Positions 35,938 through 44,765 are shown, counted from the first letter of the stretch. The stretch: DNA of 64,000 nucleotides from Nocardia brasiliensis ATCC 700358 (GCF_000250675.2 NC_018681.1:2914001-2978000), one strand, 5' to 3'. The notes: a model not told the origin generated them from the sequence alone. A program made the numbers and translations.

Positions 35938-36447
35938 ATGACTGAGAACAGCGAGATCCTGGCCCGGCTGACGGCGTTGCCCGACCGGGAACTGATCGGA
36001 GTGCTGCTGGTCGCGACCGCGGAACGGCCCGGCTTCGAGGTGGTGCACGCGGCGCTGCTCGGGCTCGTCGGTGCGGGCGATTCGCCGCCGCTGCCCGGTG
36101 TGACTCCTGCCACGCCCACGCTGCCGGTGCATGACGCGCCCACCATCCGCGACGTATCCGGCCAGGTCGCGGGCACTTCTCCGGTACCCGCGGTACCGGT
36201 ACCGCCGACCGGTACCACCGCACCGACTGAGACGGGTGGATATTCGCCGTCGGGTGTCCCTACTTGGGGGTCAGTTCGCGATAAAGTCGAGCAGCGCTTC
36301 GGCACCGCGCAGGGGATGGGCGAGCTCGATCAGCAGACCCCGGCGGGCCGCAGCGCCGACGAACAATGGGACGCGCGCGAGAAAGCCGCGCGTGAGCGCC
36401 TGGACCAGATTCGGAAGTCGTTGCGCGGCAACGATACCGAAACCTAG
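35938..36447 (+). CDS. Hypothetical protein with Pro/Thr-rich linker
   Basis: 169 residues, ATG start, not recognised. The N-terminal ~45 residues are helical (MTENSEILARLTALPDREL, HAALLGLVGAG). A Pro/Thr/Val-rich linker spans ~45-110 (VPAVPVPPTGTTAPTETGG), and the C-terminal ~50 residues are a charged helix (DEQWDAREKAARERLDQIRK). No signal peptide or membrane segment. It could be an adaptor or scaffold with two helical ends. Sits between the BEM46-like hydrolase and another unknown gene (36502), all in one direction. Confidence 0.75.
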   Translation: MTENSEILARLTALPDRELIGVLLVATAERPGFEVVHAALLGLVGAGDSPPLPGVTPATPTLPVHDAPTIRDVSGQVAGTSPVPAVPVPPTGTTAPTETGGYSPSGVPTWGSVRDKVEQRFGTAQGMGELDQQTPAGRSADEQWDAREKAARERLDQIRKSLRGNDTET

Positions 36448-36501
36448 GGGCCGTAATCTGGCCGGGCGTACCGTACTACGACTGTGATGGGTGGAACCCG
36501 G

Positions 36502-37524
36502 ATGAGCGAGCCGCGTAAAATTTCGGAACGGCTACTCGATGCCCAGGTGGAATTCGTGCTCGCCGAGGTGAGTGGCGAGCGTTTCGCCGAGGTGGTGGCC
36601 CGCGACGTCGAATCGGTGCTGGGTGTCGCAGACACCTTGATCTTCCGCGATATCGTCGAGCTCGAGCAGGCCAAGGCGACCGTCGCCACCATCATCGACC
36701 TGATCGGCGGCAGCCCGGTGATCGCCGACATGGTCGGGGTCTTCGCGGATTCGATCTACGACCACATCGCGAACAACAACGATTACACCCTGGGGCAGGT
36801 CGTCGACCGCGAGCCGGTCGAGGCGCTGCTGGAGAAGATCTTCGGGATGCACCAGGCGCAGGAGCGCATCCTGGATCGGCTCACCGAATCGCCGCTGGTC
36901 GCCACCGTGGCGTCGAAGTTCGTGGACAAGCTGATCTCCGATTTCATGGAGGCCAACCGGCAGATCGCGGGCAAGATTCCCGGCGTCTCCTCGCTGATCT
37001 CGATGGGGCAGTCGGCCGCCAAGACCGCCAAGAAGGCCACCGAGAGCACGTTCATCGGCGACATGGCGGGTAAGGGCGCGGTGTTCGCGCTCAAGCGCAC
37101 CAACAACGCGATCCGTGAAATGCTGCGCGATGCGCCGGTGCACGACGCCGCGATGGAGTTCTGGGACCTGCACGCCGACGAGCCGGTCAGCGGGCTGCGC
37201 GATTACCTGAGCCAGAAGGATCTCAACGAACTGGTCCTCATCTGCTACGAAATCGCCGTCACCACAAGGGAAAAGGAATACTTCGGGCTGCTCGTGGACG
37301 AGTGCGTCGAGGTGTTCTTCACCAAGTACGGCGACTACACCCTCGCCGCCATGCTGCCCGAACTCGGTCTTTCCGGCGACGACATCGCCACCGAGATCCT
37401 GCGCTATGGACCTGCGGTCATCGAGGGCGCGAAACGAAACGGCGTGCTGGCCAAGTTGATTCGCGAGCGGCTCGAGCCGTTCTTCCGGTCCGACGAGGTG
37501 CTCGCCATCCTCGGCGAAGCATAA
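36502..37524 (+). CDS. Hypothetical mostly helical cytoplasmic protein
   Basis: 340 residues from ATG 36502 (GGTGGA about 8 nt upstream); ATG 36487 or GTG 36484 would add five or six residues. Rich in amphipathic helices: EPRKISERLLDAQVEFVLAE, REPVEALLEKIFGMHQAQER, REMLRDAPVHDAAMEFWDLH. The middle AAKTAKKATESTFIGDMAGK could be a membrane-active or nucleic-acid-facing loop, but no transmembrane segment or catalytic motif is evident. I do not recognise the family. 54 bp after the previous hypothetical gene; two strong hairpins follow the stop. Confidence 0.8.
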   Translation: MSEPRKISERLLDAQVEFVLAEVSGERFAEVVARDVESVLGVADTLIFRDIVELEQAKATVATIIDLIGGSPVIADMVGVFADSIYDHIANNNDYTLGQVVDREPVEALLEKIFGMHQAQERILDRLTESPLVATVASKFVDKLISDFMEANRQIAGKIPGVSSLISMGQSAAKTAKKATESTFIGDMAGKGAVFALKRTNNAIREMLRDAPVHDAAMEFWDLHADEPVSGLRDYLSQKDLNELVLICYEIAVTTREKEYFGLLVDECVEVFFTKYGDYTLAAMLPELGLSGDDIATEILRYGPAVIEGAKRNGVLAKLIRERLEPFFRSDEVLAILGEA

Positions 37525-37557
37525 CGAAGTATATGGTTTGTAAGCTGAACTGAAACT

Positions 37558-37589
37558 CCGACAGTAACTAGCTGAACAGTTGCTGTCGG
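37558..37589 (+). terminator. Hairpin after the hypothetical gene
   Basis: Stem CCGACAGTAACT / AGTTGCTGTCGG, 12 positions with one T-G pair and an 8-nt loop, 33 bp after the stop. No T-run follows (ttggcgg). Confidence 0.6.
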
Positions 37590-37621
37590 TTGGCGGATCG
37601 CTTTCCCGGTCACCGTCGGGC

Positions 37622-37686
37622 GCGTCGGCACGATCGAATCAGCCCGTTTCGCAAGGGCTTCGAGTGATCGTGCCGACGCTGTTTTC
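37622..37686 (+). terminator. Large structured terminator-like element
   Basis: Perfect 14-bp stem GCGTCGGCACGATC (37622-37635) / GATCGTGCCGACGC (37666-37679) enclosing a 30-nt loop that itself contains AGCCC/GGGCT, followed by TGTTTTCC. The rest of the 420-bp gap (to 37944) shows no gene; it should hold the conservon promoter. A TGGCCA repeat pair lies near 37769-37786. Confidence 0.7.
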
Positions 37687-37944
37687 CGGCTCGACGGGGC
37701 GATGTGCGCCGCAGGTGCGGCCGAATGTCCTGACCAGCACCGTATGTCGGCCGGATCGCTTCAGGGTGGCCACAAACTGGCCAGTTGGTAGCCCTCGGGT
37801 GCGCTGCGGTTGAAAAGTATGAACAAAGCCCGGGTCGGCGCGTCCTCGAGTTGACGCGGCACCGGGCATATGGGATTTTGCTCGGAGACTTTCCGTGCGC
37901 TCGTCGTGGAGCTGTCACGGCTGGCTTTTCGGAGGAGTAGCAGG

Positions 37945-40731
37945 TTGGTGCGTCTACGTCTACGGCAACAAAAGCCCGGGGACACACCGGATTTCCAACC
38001 TGCGGTTGCCTCTGGCGAGAATCCGTCGGCGAACAGCAGAATGTCGGGAATCGTCCGGCCGCGCACGATCGGCGGTCAGCTGTCCCGAATTCTCGCGCTG
38101 TCGTTGATATTGGTGCTCGCGCTGCTCGGCGTCACCGTCTACGGCCAGATTTCGGACTACCGCGAAGCCAATGACACGGTGAAGTCCGTGGAGTTGGCGC
38201 TGAGCGTCCAAGACCTGACCAATCAGATCCAGCGTGAGCTCGGGCTCAGCAACGGCCTGCTCGGCGGCGAGAACCGCCTGCAGCAGCCGCTGCTCGACCA
38301 GCGCGGCAAGGTCGACGCGACGCTCGCTCAGCTGACCGAGGCCGCCTCGGGCGACGCGCCCGGCGCCGATCAGGTGCGTGCCGCGCTCGGTCAGCTGAAC
38401 CTGCTGGCGAACACCCGCGTGCAGATCGACACGCGCCGGGTAAGCAGGCAGGTGGTGTTCCAGTTCTACACCGACGCCGTCGCCGCGCTGAACCGCCTGG
38501 CCCTCGGCCTGGACCAGGCGCGTGACCCGCAGATCCAGCGTGGTCTGCAGGCGCTGTACGCACTGGGCGAGGCCAAGGCCGAGCTCGACAAGGAACGCGG
38601 CTTCCTCAACGGCGTCTTCGTCGCCGGCCGGTTCAACGGCGGGGAATACGTGCAGTTCATGGAGATCCGCTCCAGCAAGTTGAACGGCTTGGCCGCTTTC
38701 TCCCGTTACGCGACGAAGGGTCAGCAGGCCAAACTGGACGCCGCGCTGCTGAGCGACAACGCCACCAAGGCCGAACAAGCCGAGAACGTCGCGATCGCCT
38801 CCAGCGACGGACCGCTGGTCCGTGAGGTCGACCCGATGGCCTGGTGGACCCAGATGTCTGGAGCGCTCGAAGATCAGGGCAACGTGCAGCAGGCGGTGGG
38901 CGCGGACGTGCAGGCCCGCGCCGACGACCTGCGCGGTGCCGCGTTGCTCAACCTGATCGGCTTCCTCGTCGGCGCGGCCATCGCCATCGTCGCGATGATC
39001 GTGCTGGTGATCACCTCAGTGCGCGCCATCGTGCGCCCGCTCGCCGCGCTGGCCGGCGAGGCCGACGACGTGGCCTCGCGCCGCCTGCCCCAGGTCATCG
39101 ACGCGTGGTCGCACACCGAGGAGGGTCGTCCGGAAGCGCCTGCCGCAGTACAGGTTCCGGCCGGCTCCAGTATCGAGATCGCGGCCGTGGCCGGCGCCCT
39201 CGACCGGGTGCAGACCACCGCCTTCGAACTCGCCTCGCAGCAGGCGCTGGTGCGCCGCAACACCACCGAATCGATGGCCAACCTGGCCCGGCGCAACCAG
39301 AACCTGGTGCGCCGCCAGCTCGCCCTGATCAGCGAGTTCGAGCGCGAGGAACTCGACCCGAAGGGTCTGTCCAACCTGTTCGAGCTCGACCACCTGGCCA
39401 CCCGCATGCGCCGCAACGCCGAAAGCCTGCTGGTGCTCGTCGGCGAGGCCAGCCCGCGCCGGTGGGCGCAGCCGATCGCGCTGAGCGACGTCATCCGCGC
39501 CGGTCTGTCCGAGGTCGACGACTACCGCCGCGTGGTGCTGCGCCGGGTGGACGACGTGCTCATCGCCGGGTCGGTGGTCAGCGAGCTCGCGCACATGCTC
39601 GCCGAGCTGATCGAGAACGGGCTCGCCTTCTCGCCACCGGATCTCGAGGTCGAGATCTACGGGCGCCGGGTGCCGCAGGGTTACCTGCTGGCCGTGGTCG
39701 ACCACGGTATCGGCATGCCCGCCGACCAGCTCGCACAGTCCAATGCGAGGCTGCGCGGCGAGCAGGACTTCATCGTCGCGCCGACCAGGTACCTCGGCCA
39801 CTACGTGGTCGGCCGCCTGGCGGAACGGCTCGGCATCGCGGTCGAGCTCAACGTCTCGCCGGTCAGCGGCATCGTCGCGCGGCTCGCCCTGCCCCTGGAA
39901 ATCCTTGCGCAGGAACAAGATCAGCGTGCTGGTGTGCGCGGCAAGATCTCCGGCACCGGCGTCGAACCGTCCTGGGGTTCGGACGCGGAGCTGCACGCGG
40001 CGGCCACCCCGGAGCTCGATCCCTTGCACAACGGTCCTGCGCTGCAGGGTAATTCGGCGTCGAATGCGCGGACGCCGAGCCTGCCCGGCCCGGCGCACGC
40101 CCTGCCGAACGCCTCGTCCGCCCCGCAGCAGAACGGCACGGGCCGACCCCCGAGTGAGCATCGGTATCCGGCGGACTCCGCGCGTTACGGCGATGAACTG
40201 CCCACCGAGCGGACCGGGCGGCACGAGGCCGTGCGGTACGACACGAGCACCAACATGCCCGCCGTGCCGTCCGGGCCCACCTCCGCATACTCCCATTTCG
40301 TTTCTCCGCAACCGGAATTCGCGCCGGAGACGGCCACCGACACCGGAACCATGTGGCGGATCTTCGAATCCGGGGACGCGCCGGTGGAGGCCCCGGTAAC
40401 ATCTGTTGCGCCACCGACCGGGCCGGTACCGCGCACTACGCGCAACGGACTTGTCAAGCGCAACAAGAAGTCTCGCTCCGCGGGCACGGCACCGGGAACC
40501 GAGCCGCGGCGGGATGCGGGCGGCACCCCGCCACGCCAGGATCATGCGCCGGTCACCGAGCGCTCGCCCGAGGAGACCCGAAACATGTTGTCGTCGTTCC
40601 GGGCCGGTCACGAGCGGGGCGCTCCGCCCGCGCCGTCGACGACGCGGCCGTATGTCGGTGCGCGCGACCATGACACCCGCGCCGACGATCCGGCGCCGAC
40701 CGCCCCGTCCATCGCAGAGGAGAACCGGTGA
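37945..40731 (+). CDS. Conservon sensor histidine kinase (CvnA-like, NIT-HAMP-HATPase)
   Basis: First gene of a four-gene conservon. I placed the start at TTG 37945 (or GTG 37948) because GGAGGAG lies 7 nt upstream; ATG 38041 has no ribosome site. 928 residues. Transmembrane segments are near 49-67 and 334-358. The extracytoplasmic loop carries a nitrate/nitrite-sensing-like NIT domain (LTNQIQRELGLSNGLLGGEN). A HAMP-like linker follows (AIVRPLAALAGEADDVASRR), a DHp-like helix with a conserved His (FELDHLATRMRRNAESLLVL), and HATPase motifs (ELAHMLAELIENGLAFSPPD; DHGIGMPADQL). The last ~250 residues are Pro/Gly-rich and disordered. CvnA proteins relay signals to the small GTPase rather than to a normal response regulator. 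GTGA overlap with the next gene. Confidence 0.94.
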   Translation: MVRLRLRQQKPGDTPDFQPAVASGENPSANSRMSGIVRPRTIGGQLSRILALSLILVLALLGVTVYGQISDYREANDTVKSVELALSVQDLTNQIQRELGLSNGLLGGENRLQQPLLDQRGKVDATLAQLTEAASGDAPGADQVRAALGQLNLLANTRVQIDTRRVSRQVVFQFYTDAVAALNRLALGLDQARDPQIQRGLQALYALGEAKAELDKERGFLNGVFVAGRFNGGEYVQFMEIRSSKLNGLAAFSRYATKGQQAKLDAALLSDNATKAEQAENVAIASSDGPLVREVDPMAWWTQMSGALEDQGNVQQAVGADVQARADDLRGAALLNLIGFLVGAAIAIVAMIVLVITSVRAIVRPLAALAGEADDVASRRLPQVIDAWSHTEEGRPEAPAAVQVPAGSSIEIAAVAGALDRVQTTAFELASQQALVRRNTTESMANLARRNQNLVRRQLALISEFEREELDPKGLSNLFELDHLATRMRRNAESLLVLVGEASPRRWAQPIALSDVIRAGLSEVDDYRRVVLRRVDDVLIAGSVVSELAHMLAELIENGLAFSPPDLEVEIYGRRVPQGYLLAVVDHGIGMPADQLAQSNARLRGEQDFIVAPTRYLGHYVVGRLAERLGIAVELNVSPVSGIVARLALPLEILAQEQDQRAGVRGKISGTGVEPSWGSDAELHAAATPELDPLHNGPALQGNSASNARTPSLPGPAHALPNASSAPQQNGTGRPPSEHRYPADSARYGDELPTERTGRHEAVRYDTSTNMPAVPSGPTSAYSHFVSPQPEFAPETATDTGTMWRIFESGDAPVEAPVTSVAPPTGPVPRTTRNGLVKRNKKSRSAGTAPGTEPRRDAGGTPPRQDHAPVTERSPEETRNMLSSFRAGHERGAPPAPSTTRPYVGARDHDTRADDPAPTAPSIAEENR

Positions 40732-41156
40732 CCACCCATTTACCGAGCGCCGACCCGCACACATTCAACTGGATGCTCGCCAACTTCGTTCGGGAGACCG
40801 ACGGTGTGCGCGACACCGTGGCGGTGTCCTCGGATGGTCTGCTCATCGCGATGTCCGACGGTCTGGACCGCACCTCGGCGGACCGGCTCGCCGCCATGGT
40901 GTCCGGCCTGGCCAGCCTCGCCAAAAGCGCTTCGCGCAGTTACTCGTTCGACGGGCTCAAACTGATCATGATCGAGATGAAGCGCGGGTTCCTGCTCGTC
41001 TCGGCCATGGGTGACGGCAGCTGCCTCGGCGTCATCGCCGACGGCAACTGCGATATCGGTCTGGTCGGCTACGAAATGGCTGTGCTTGCCGAACGCGCCG
41101 GGTCGCTCCTTGATCCGGCGTTGATTTCCGAGTTGCGAGAGACGTTACGAAGATGA
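40728..41156 (+). CDS. Roadblock/LC7-domain protein (CvnB-like)
   Basis: 142 residues, GTG start overlapping the kinase stop (GTGA), so translation is coupled. The roadblock/LC7 fold is recognisable from NWMLANFVRETDGVRDTVAV, SSDGLLIAMSDGLDRTSADR and LASLAKSASRSYSFDGLKLI. In MglA/MglB-like systems such proteins act as GAPs or scaffolds for the cognate GTPase. Second gene of the conservon; overlaps the next by ATGA. Confidence 0.95.
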   Translation: MTTHLPSADPHTFNWMLANFVRETDGVRDTVAVSSDGLLIAMSDGLDRTSADRLAAMVSGLASLAKSASRSYSFDGLKLIMIEMKRGFLLVSAMGDGSCLGVIADGNCDIGLVGYEMAVLAERAGSLLDPALISELRETLRR

Positions 41157-41596
41157 GAGATCCTGACCGGCCGCGGTTGCCGGACCCGCGGATGATCCCG
41201 ATGAACCGAATGTTCGGATGGTTCGATCCGGATCGACCCGGCCAGCCCGCTCCGGCTGAAGAAGTTGTCGACAGTGATGAACAGTTCGTGCGTCCCTTTG
41301 TCGTCACGGCGGGGCGCACGACGCCGTTGGTAGACGGTCTGCGGATCGAAACTCTGGTGCAGGCACCGCCTTCGGCGCTGTCGGCCCCCTTGCAATTCGA
41401 GCAGCGCACCGTGGTGCAGCTGTGCCAGCAGCCGCATTCCATCGCAGAGATCGGTACCGCGCTGCGTGTTCCGGTCGGTGTCGCGAAGGTCGTCGTGAGC
41501 GACCTCGCCGCCGCGGGCTACGTCACCGTGCGCGAGTCCGATCAACTGTCCACCGCTGCCATCGAGAGGATCAGAGATCTTGTACGGGCACTCTGA
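41153..41596 (+). CDS. DUF742 protein (CvnC-like)
   Basis: 147 residues, ATG overlapping the previous stop codon by 4 nt. The DUF742 core is a winged-helix-like domain: FVVTAGRTTPLVDGLRIETL, QRTVVQLCQQPHSIAEIGTA, LRVPVGVAKVVVSDLAAAGY. It is expected to bind DNA or partner proteins in the conservon complex. The N-terminus is Arg/Asp/Pro-rich (MRDPDRPRLPDPRMIPMNRM). Confidence 0.95.
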   Translation: MRDPDRPRLPDPRMIPMNRMFGWFDPDRPGQPAPAEEVVDSDEQFVRPFVVTAGRTTPLVDGLRIETLVQAPPSALSAPLQFEQRTVVQLCQQPHSIAEIGTALRVPVGVAKVVVSDLAAAGYVTVRESDQLSTAAIERIRDLVRAL

Positions 41597-41597
41597 C

Positions 41598-42191
41598 ATG
41601 AGCCCCCCGCCGCCGTCGGGTCCGACTATGCCGTCGTCGGTGAAAATCGTGATCAGCGGTGGATTCGGCGTCGGTAAAACAACATTCATCGGGGCGATCT
41701 CCGAGATCGAGCCACTGGTCACCGAGGCCGCGATGACGGAGGTCTCGGTCGGCGTGGACGATCCGGGCCGGCGCGCCGACAAGACCCAGACCACGGTCGC
41801 GCTCGACTTCGGGCGAATCACGTTGGACCGGTCCCTGATTCTCTACCTGTTCGGCACCCCGGGGCAGGATCGCTTCGTCTTCCTGTGGGACGACCTGGTC
41901 GACGGCGCGCTCGGCGCGGTCATCGTGGTCGACACCGGACGGGTCGACGACTGCTACCCGGTGCTGGACTACTTCGAGGAGAAGCAGACCCCGTTCGTGG
42001 TGGTGGTCAACCGTTTCGACAACGGCACCCACTTCGACCTCGCCGAGGTGCGCGAGGCGCTCGAGCTCGAGGACTGGATCCCGGTCCTGGAATGCGATGC
42101 GCGCGACCGCGAGTCGGTCAAAGAGGTGCTGGTCGCCCTCTTGGAGCAGGTCCTGTTCCACCGCCTGTCCGTCCAGGGCATGCCCGCCTGA
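41598..42191 (+). CDS. Small Ras-like GTPase of the conservon (CvnD-like, MglA-type)
   Basis: 197 residues from ATG 41598; a TTG at 41580 within the end of the DUF742 gene is the alternative. The P-loop GGFGVGKTT is at residues 21-29. Switch region EVSVGVDDPGRRADKTQTTV, G3-like LFGTPGQDRF (G-x-P-G-Q), and the specificity motif VVVNRFDNG, where NRFD replaces NKxD as is usual in this family. Completes the set kinase-roadblock-DUF742-GTPase, which in Streptomyces controls development and in mycobacteria (Rv3365c-Rv3362c) is conserved with unclear role. A dyad TTCACAGGG/CCCTGTGAA follows at 42276. Confidence 0.95.
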   Translation: MSPPPPSGPTMPSSVKIVISGGFGVGKTTFIGAISEIEPLVTEAAMTEVSVGVDDPGRRADKTQTTVALDFGRITLDRSLILYLFGTPGQDRFVFLWDDLVDGALGAVIVVDTGRVDDCYPVLDYFEEKQTPFVVVVNRFDNGTHFDLAEVREALELEDWIPVLECDARDRESVKEVLVALLEQVLFHRLSVQGMPA

Positions 42192-42275
42192 TCCCCGCGC
42201 GCACGGGGCCCGACCGGCGCACCCCGCCGTCGGGCCCCGCTGCAATCGAGCGGGTTCCACAGACCGTCCACACTC

Positions 42276-42301
42276 TTCACAGGGTCTACAACCCCTGTGA
42301 A
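42276..42301. repeat. Inverted repeat between the conservon and the acetyltransferase gene
   Basis: Arms TTCACAGGG (42276-42284) and CCCTGTGAA (42293-42301) separated by 8 bp; a further CTGTGA half-site is at 42314-42319 and CCACAG at 42257-42262. No T-run, so an operator for the acetyltransferase gene is as likely as a terminator. Confidence 0.55.
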
Positions 42302-42358
42302 CCGTACGCATCCTCTGTGACCCCCACCTATGGCATCACCATTCGTTACGGTGGGCGG

Positions 42359-42916
42359 GTGGGTGTGGAGAAGGAGCGGATGCTCCGCGGGGAGTTGTAC
42401 CGGGACAGCGATCCGGAGCTGGTCGCCGAGCGGCGGCGCGCGCAGGGGTTGTGCGACGAGTTCAATCGCACGGGGGCCGAGGAGACCGACCGGCGTGACG
42501 CACTGCTGCGCGAGCTGCTCGGCAAGCTGGGAGAGGGGTCGTGGATCATGCCCCGGTTCCAGTGCGACTACGGGTATCTCATCGAGATCGGGGCGAACAG
42601 CTTCCTGAATTACGATGCGATCCTGCTGGATTGCGCGCCGATCAGCATCGGTGACGATGTGTCGATCGGGCCGCGGTGCCAGTTGCTGACCGCGTTGCAT
42701 CCATTGACGGATCACGAATTGCGCAGGCAGCGTTGGGAATCGGCGGCGCCGATCCGGATCGGGAACAACGTGTGGTTCGGCGGCGGCGTGATCGTGTGCC
42801 CGGGTGTCGCGGTGGGCGACGAGACGGTGGTCGGCGCGGGCAGCGTGGTCACCAGGGATCTGCCGTCGCGGGTGTTCGCCGCCGGTAACCCGGCCCGGGT
42901 GATCCGGGAGTTGTAG
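42359..42916 (+). CDS. Maltose/galactoside O-acetyltransferase-like protein (left-handed beta-helix)
   Basis: 185 residues. GTG 42359 is preferred (VGVEKERMLRGELYRDSDPE); ATG 42380 is an internal alternative. The N-terminal Mac domain (KERMLRGELYRDSDPELVAE) is followed by hexapeptide repeats (ISIGDDVSIGPRCQLLTALH, PIRIGNNVWFGGGVIVCPGV, AVGDETVVGAGSVVTRDLPS). The catalytic histidine is in TALHPL and the AGNPARVIREL end is typical. It transfers an acetyl group from acetyl-CoA to a sugar hydroxyl. Single gene. Confidence 0.92.
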   Translation: MGVEKERMLRGELYRDSDPELVAERRRAQGLCDEFNRTGAEETDRRDALLRELLGKLGEGSWIMPRFQCDYGYLIEIGANSFLNYDAILLDCAPISIGDDVSIGPRCQLLTALHPLTDHELRRQRWESAAPIRIGNNVWFGGGVIVCPGVAVGDETVVGAGSVVTRDLPSRVFAAGNPARVIREL

Positions 42917-42953
42917 CCGGTCCGCTGTCGTAGCGAATCGTTAGCCTGGGGGC

Positions 42954-44087
42954 ATGTTGCAGACCTTGGCTATCGAGAACTACCGGTCGCTGCGGCAGGT
43001 GATCATGCCGCTGGGGCGGCTGAATGTGGTGACGGGGGCCAACGGCAGCGGCAAGTCGAGCCTGTACCGCACGTTGCGGCTGCTCGCGGACTTCTCCAGG
43101 AACGGGGCGATCGCCGCGCTGGCCAAAGAGGGCGGGGTGGCCTCGACGCTGTGGGCCGGGCAGGGCGGGGACAGCGCGAGTAAACCGGACACGGCCGGGG
43201 TGCGGGTCGGCTTCGCGGGCGCGGACTTCGGCTACGCGGCCGAATTGGGCACGCCGGTGCCGGACGGCACCTCGATGTTCAACCTCGACCCGGAGATCAA
43301 GGCGGAGGCGGTCTGGGCCGGGCCGGTACTGCGGCCGTCGACCCTGTTGGCGCAGCGCGGCGGCCCGGTGACGCAGCTGCGCGACGACGACGGCGGGTGG
43401 ACGATGGTGCCGCATACCCTGCAGCCGTTCGACAGCATGCTCAGCGAACTGGCGGATCCGCAACGCGCCCCGGATCTGCTGGTGCTGCGCGAGCGGATCC
43501 GGTCCTGGCGCTTCTACGACCACCTGCGCACCGACGCGGACGCGCCCGCCCGCGCGCCGCAGGTCGGCACCAGGACCACCGTGCTCGCCCACGACGGCGC
43601 CGACCTCGCGGCGGCACTGCAGACCATCCGCGAGATCGGCGACGCCGACGGGTTGGCGACAGCCGTGGACCGCGCGTTCCCCGGTAGCAGGATCGACATC
43701 AGCGACCGGGACGGCCGCTTCGAGCTGGCGCTGCACCAGCGCGGACTGGTCCGTCCGCTGGGCGGCGCCGAACTCTCCGACGGCACACTGCGCTATCTGC
43801 TCTTGGTCGCGGCGTTGCTGAGCCCGCGCCCACCGGAGCTGCTGGTGCTGAACGAGCCCGAGACCAGCCTGCATCCCGAATTGCTCGGCCCACTGGCCGA
43901 ACTCATCGCCACGGTCGCCGAGGAGACGCAGGTCGTGGTGGTCACGCACGCGCAGCCGCTGGTGCGGGCCTTGGCGCGCAGGGCCGACGAGCCGCACACG
44001 GTGGAACTGGTCAAAGAGCACGGCGCGACCACCATCGCGGGCCAAGGCCGACTGGATCAGCCGCCTTGGTATTGGCCGAAGCGGTAG
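42954..44087 (+). CDS. AAA-family ATPase (RecF/OLD-like, AAA_21 type)
   Basis: 377 residues. Starts MLQTLAIENYRSLRQVIMPL; Walker A GANGSGKS at 28-35; ABC-like signature LSDGTLRYLLLVAALLSPRP; Walker B LLVLNEPETSLHPELLG; and a His switch VVVTHAQPLVRAL. No TOPRIM nuclease domain (so not a full OLD protein) and no partner nuclease gene next to it, so a defence role is not supported. Homologues are annotated only as SMC/RecF-like ATPases. Convergent with the 31-residue peptide gene, 4 bp away. Confidence 0.87.
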   Translation: MLQTLAIENYRSLRQVIMPLGRLNVVTGANGSGKSSLYRTLRLLADFSRNGAIAALAKEGGVASTLWAGQGGDSASKPDTAGVRVGFAGADFGYAAELGTPVPDGTSMFNLDPEIKAEAVWAGPVLRPSTLLAQRGGPVTQLRDDDGGWTMVPHTLQPFDSMLSELADPQRAPDLLVLRERIRSWRFYDHLRTDADAPARAPQVGTRTTVLAHDGADLAAALQTIREIGDADGLATAVDRAFPGSRIDISDRDGRFELALHQRGLVRPLGGAELSDGTLRYLLLVAALLSPRPPELLVLNEPETSLHPELLGPLAELIATVAEETQVVVVTHAQPLVRALARRADEPHTVELVKEHGATTIAGQGRLDQPPWYWPKR

Positions 44088-44091
44088 CGGC

Positions 44092-44187
44092 TTATTCGGC
44101 GCCGGCCAGCGCCGGTCCGCCGCTGACGAACAGTCCGATGGCGACGACGACCACACCGATGACGACGGCAACGGCGAACTTACGCAT
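44092..44187 (-). CDS. 31-residue single-pass membrane peptide
   Basis: Translating the minus strand from ATG 44187 to TAA at 44092 gives a 31-residue peptide that begins MRKFAVAVVIGVVVVAIG and ends GGPALAGAE. It is preceded by a textbook AGGAGG with 6-nt spacing, which is why I accept it despite its length. The layout is a basic N-terminus, one ~20-residue Val/Ala/Ile-rich segment and a short polar end. It could be a small integral membrane protein or a minimal secreted peptide with an ALAGA cleavage-like end. Function unknown; convergent with the AAA ATPase gene. Confidence 0.66.
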   Translation of the reverse strand: MRKFAVAVVIGVVVVAIGLFVSGGPALAGAE

Positions 44188-44342
44188 CACAGGCCTCCTG
44201 GGCTGCACGGGTCATTACAGCTGCTTATTCGGTTCCGCGGGCCGTCCGGATCGGTGGTGGTCGGCGACTCCATACGCTTCGATGAATTCGGCAGGGCCCC
44301 GCCGTCAGTACTTTCGACCCACCTATCGAGGAGAACACGCAC

Positions 44343-44765
44343 ATGAGCAACGGCAAAGATCTCGCACTCACCCACGTCGCGCTGCTGGTCGGCGACCAGG
44401 ACAAGGCGCTGGAGTTCTATCGCGACGTGGTCGGTCTCGAGCTGCGCCAGGATATGCCGTTCCCCGGCGGCCGCTGGCTCACGGTCGGTCCCGCCGGACA
44501 GCCGGGCCTGGAATTCCTGCTCGAGGTGCCCTCGATGAACCCGGATCCGGCCGCCCGCGACGCGATGCAGGCCCGGCTCGCCAACGGGGCGGCGGGCATG
44601 CTGATCTTCACCACCGAGGCGGTCGACGAGACCTTCGCCCGGCTGCGCGACGCGGGCGTCGAGGTCACCCAGGACCCGATCACCCAGCCGTACGGGATGC
44701 GGGACTGCGGTTTCCGCGACCCGTGGGGCAACCACCTGCGGTTCTCCCAGGTCTTGGCCGGATAG
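44343..44765 (+). CDS. VOC-superfamily (glyoxalase/bleomycin-resistance-like) protein
   Basis: 140 residues, GAGGAG about 10 nt before ATG. One VOC module of paired beta-alpha-beta-beta-beta units: LTHVALLVGDQDKALEFYRD, then WLTVGPAGQPGLEFLLEVPS, and in the second half MLIFTTEAVDETFARLRDAG and FRDPWGNHLRFSQV. Possible metal ligands are His in LTHVAL and His in GNHLRF. Substrate unknown; such proteins include dioxygenases, glyoxalases and drug-binding proteins. Confidence 0.9.
   Translation: MSNGKDLALTHVALLVGDQDKALEFYRDVVGLELRQDMPFPGGRWLTVGPAGQPGLEFLLEVPSMNPDPAARDAMQARLANGAAGMLIFTTEAVDETFARLRDAGVEVTQDPITQPYGMRDCGFRDPWGNHLRFSQVLAG

Noticed and set aside
42954..44187. AAA ATPase plus small membrane peptide as an anti-phage defence pair
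   Set aside because: The genes are convergent rather than an operon, the ATPase lacks a TOPRIM or other effector domain, and no other defence genes are near.
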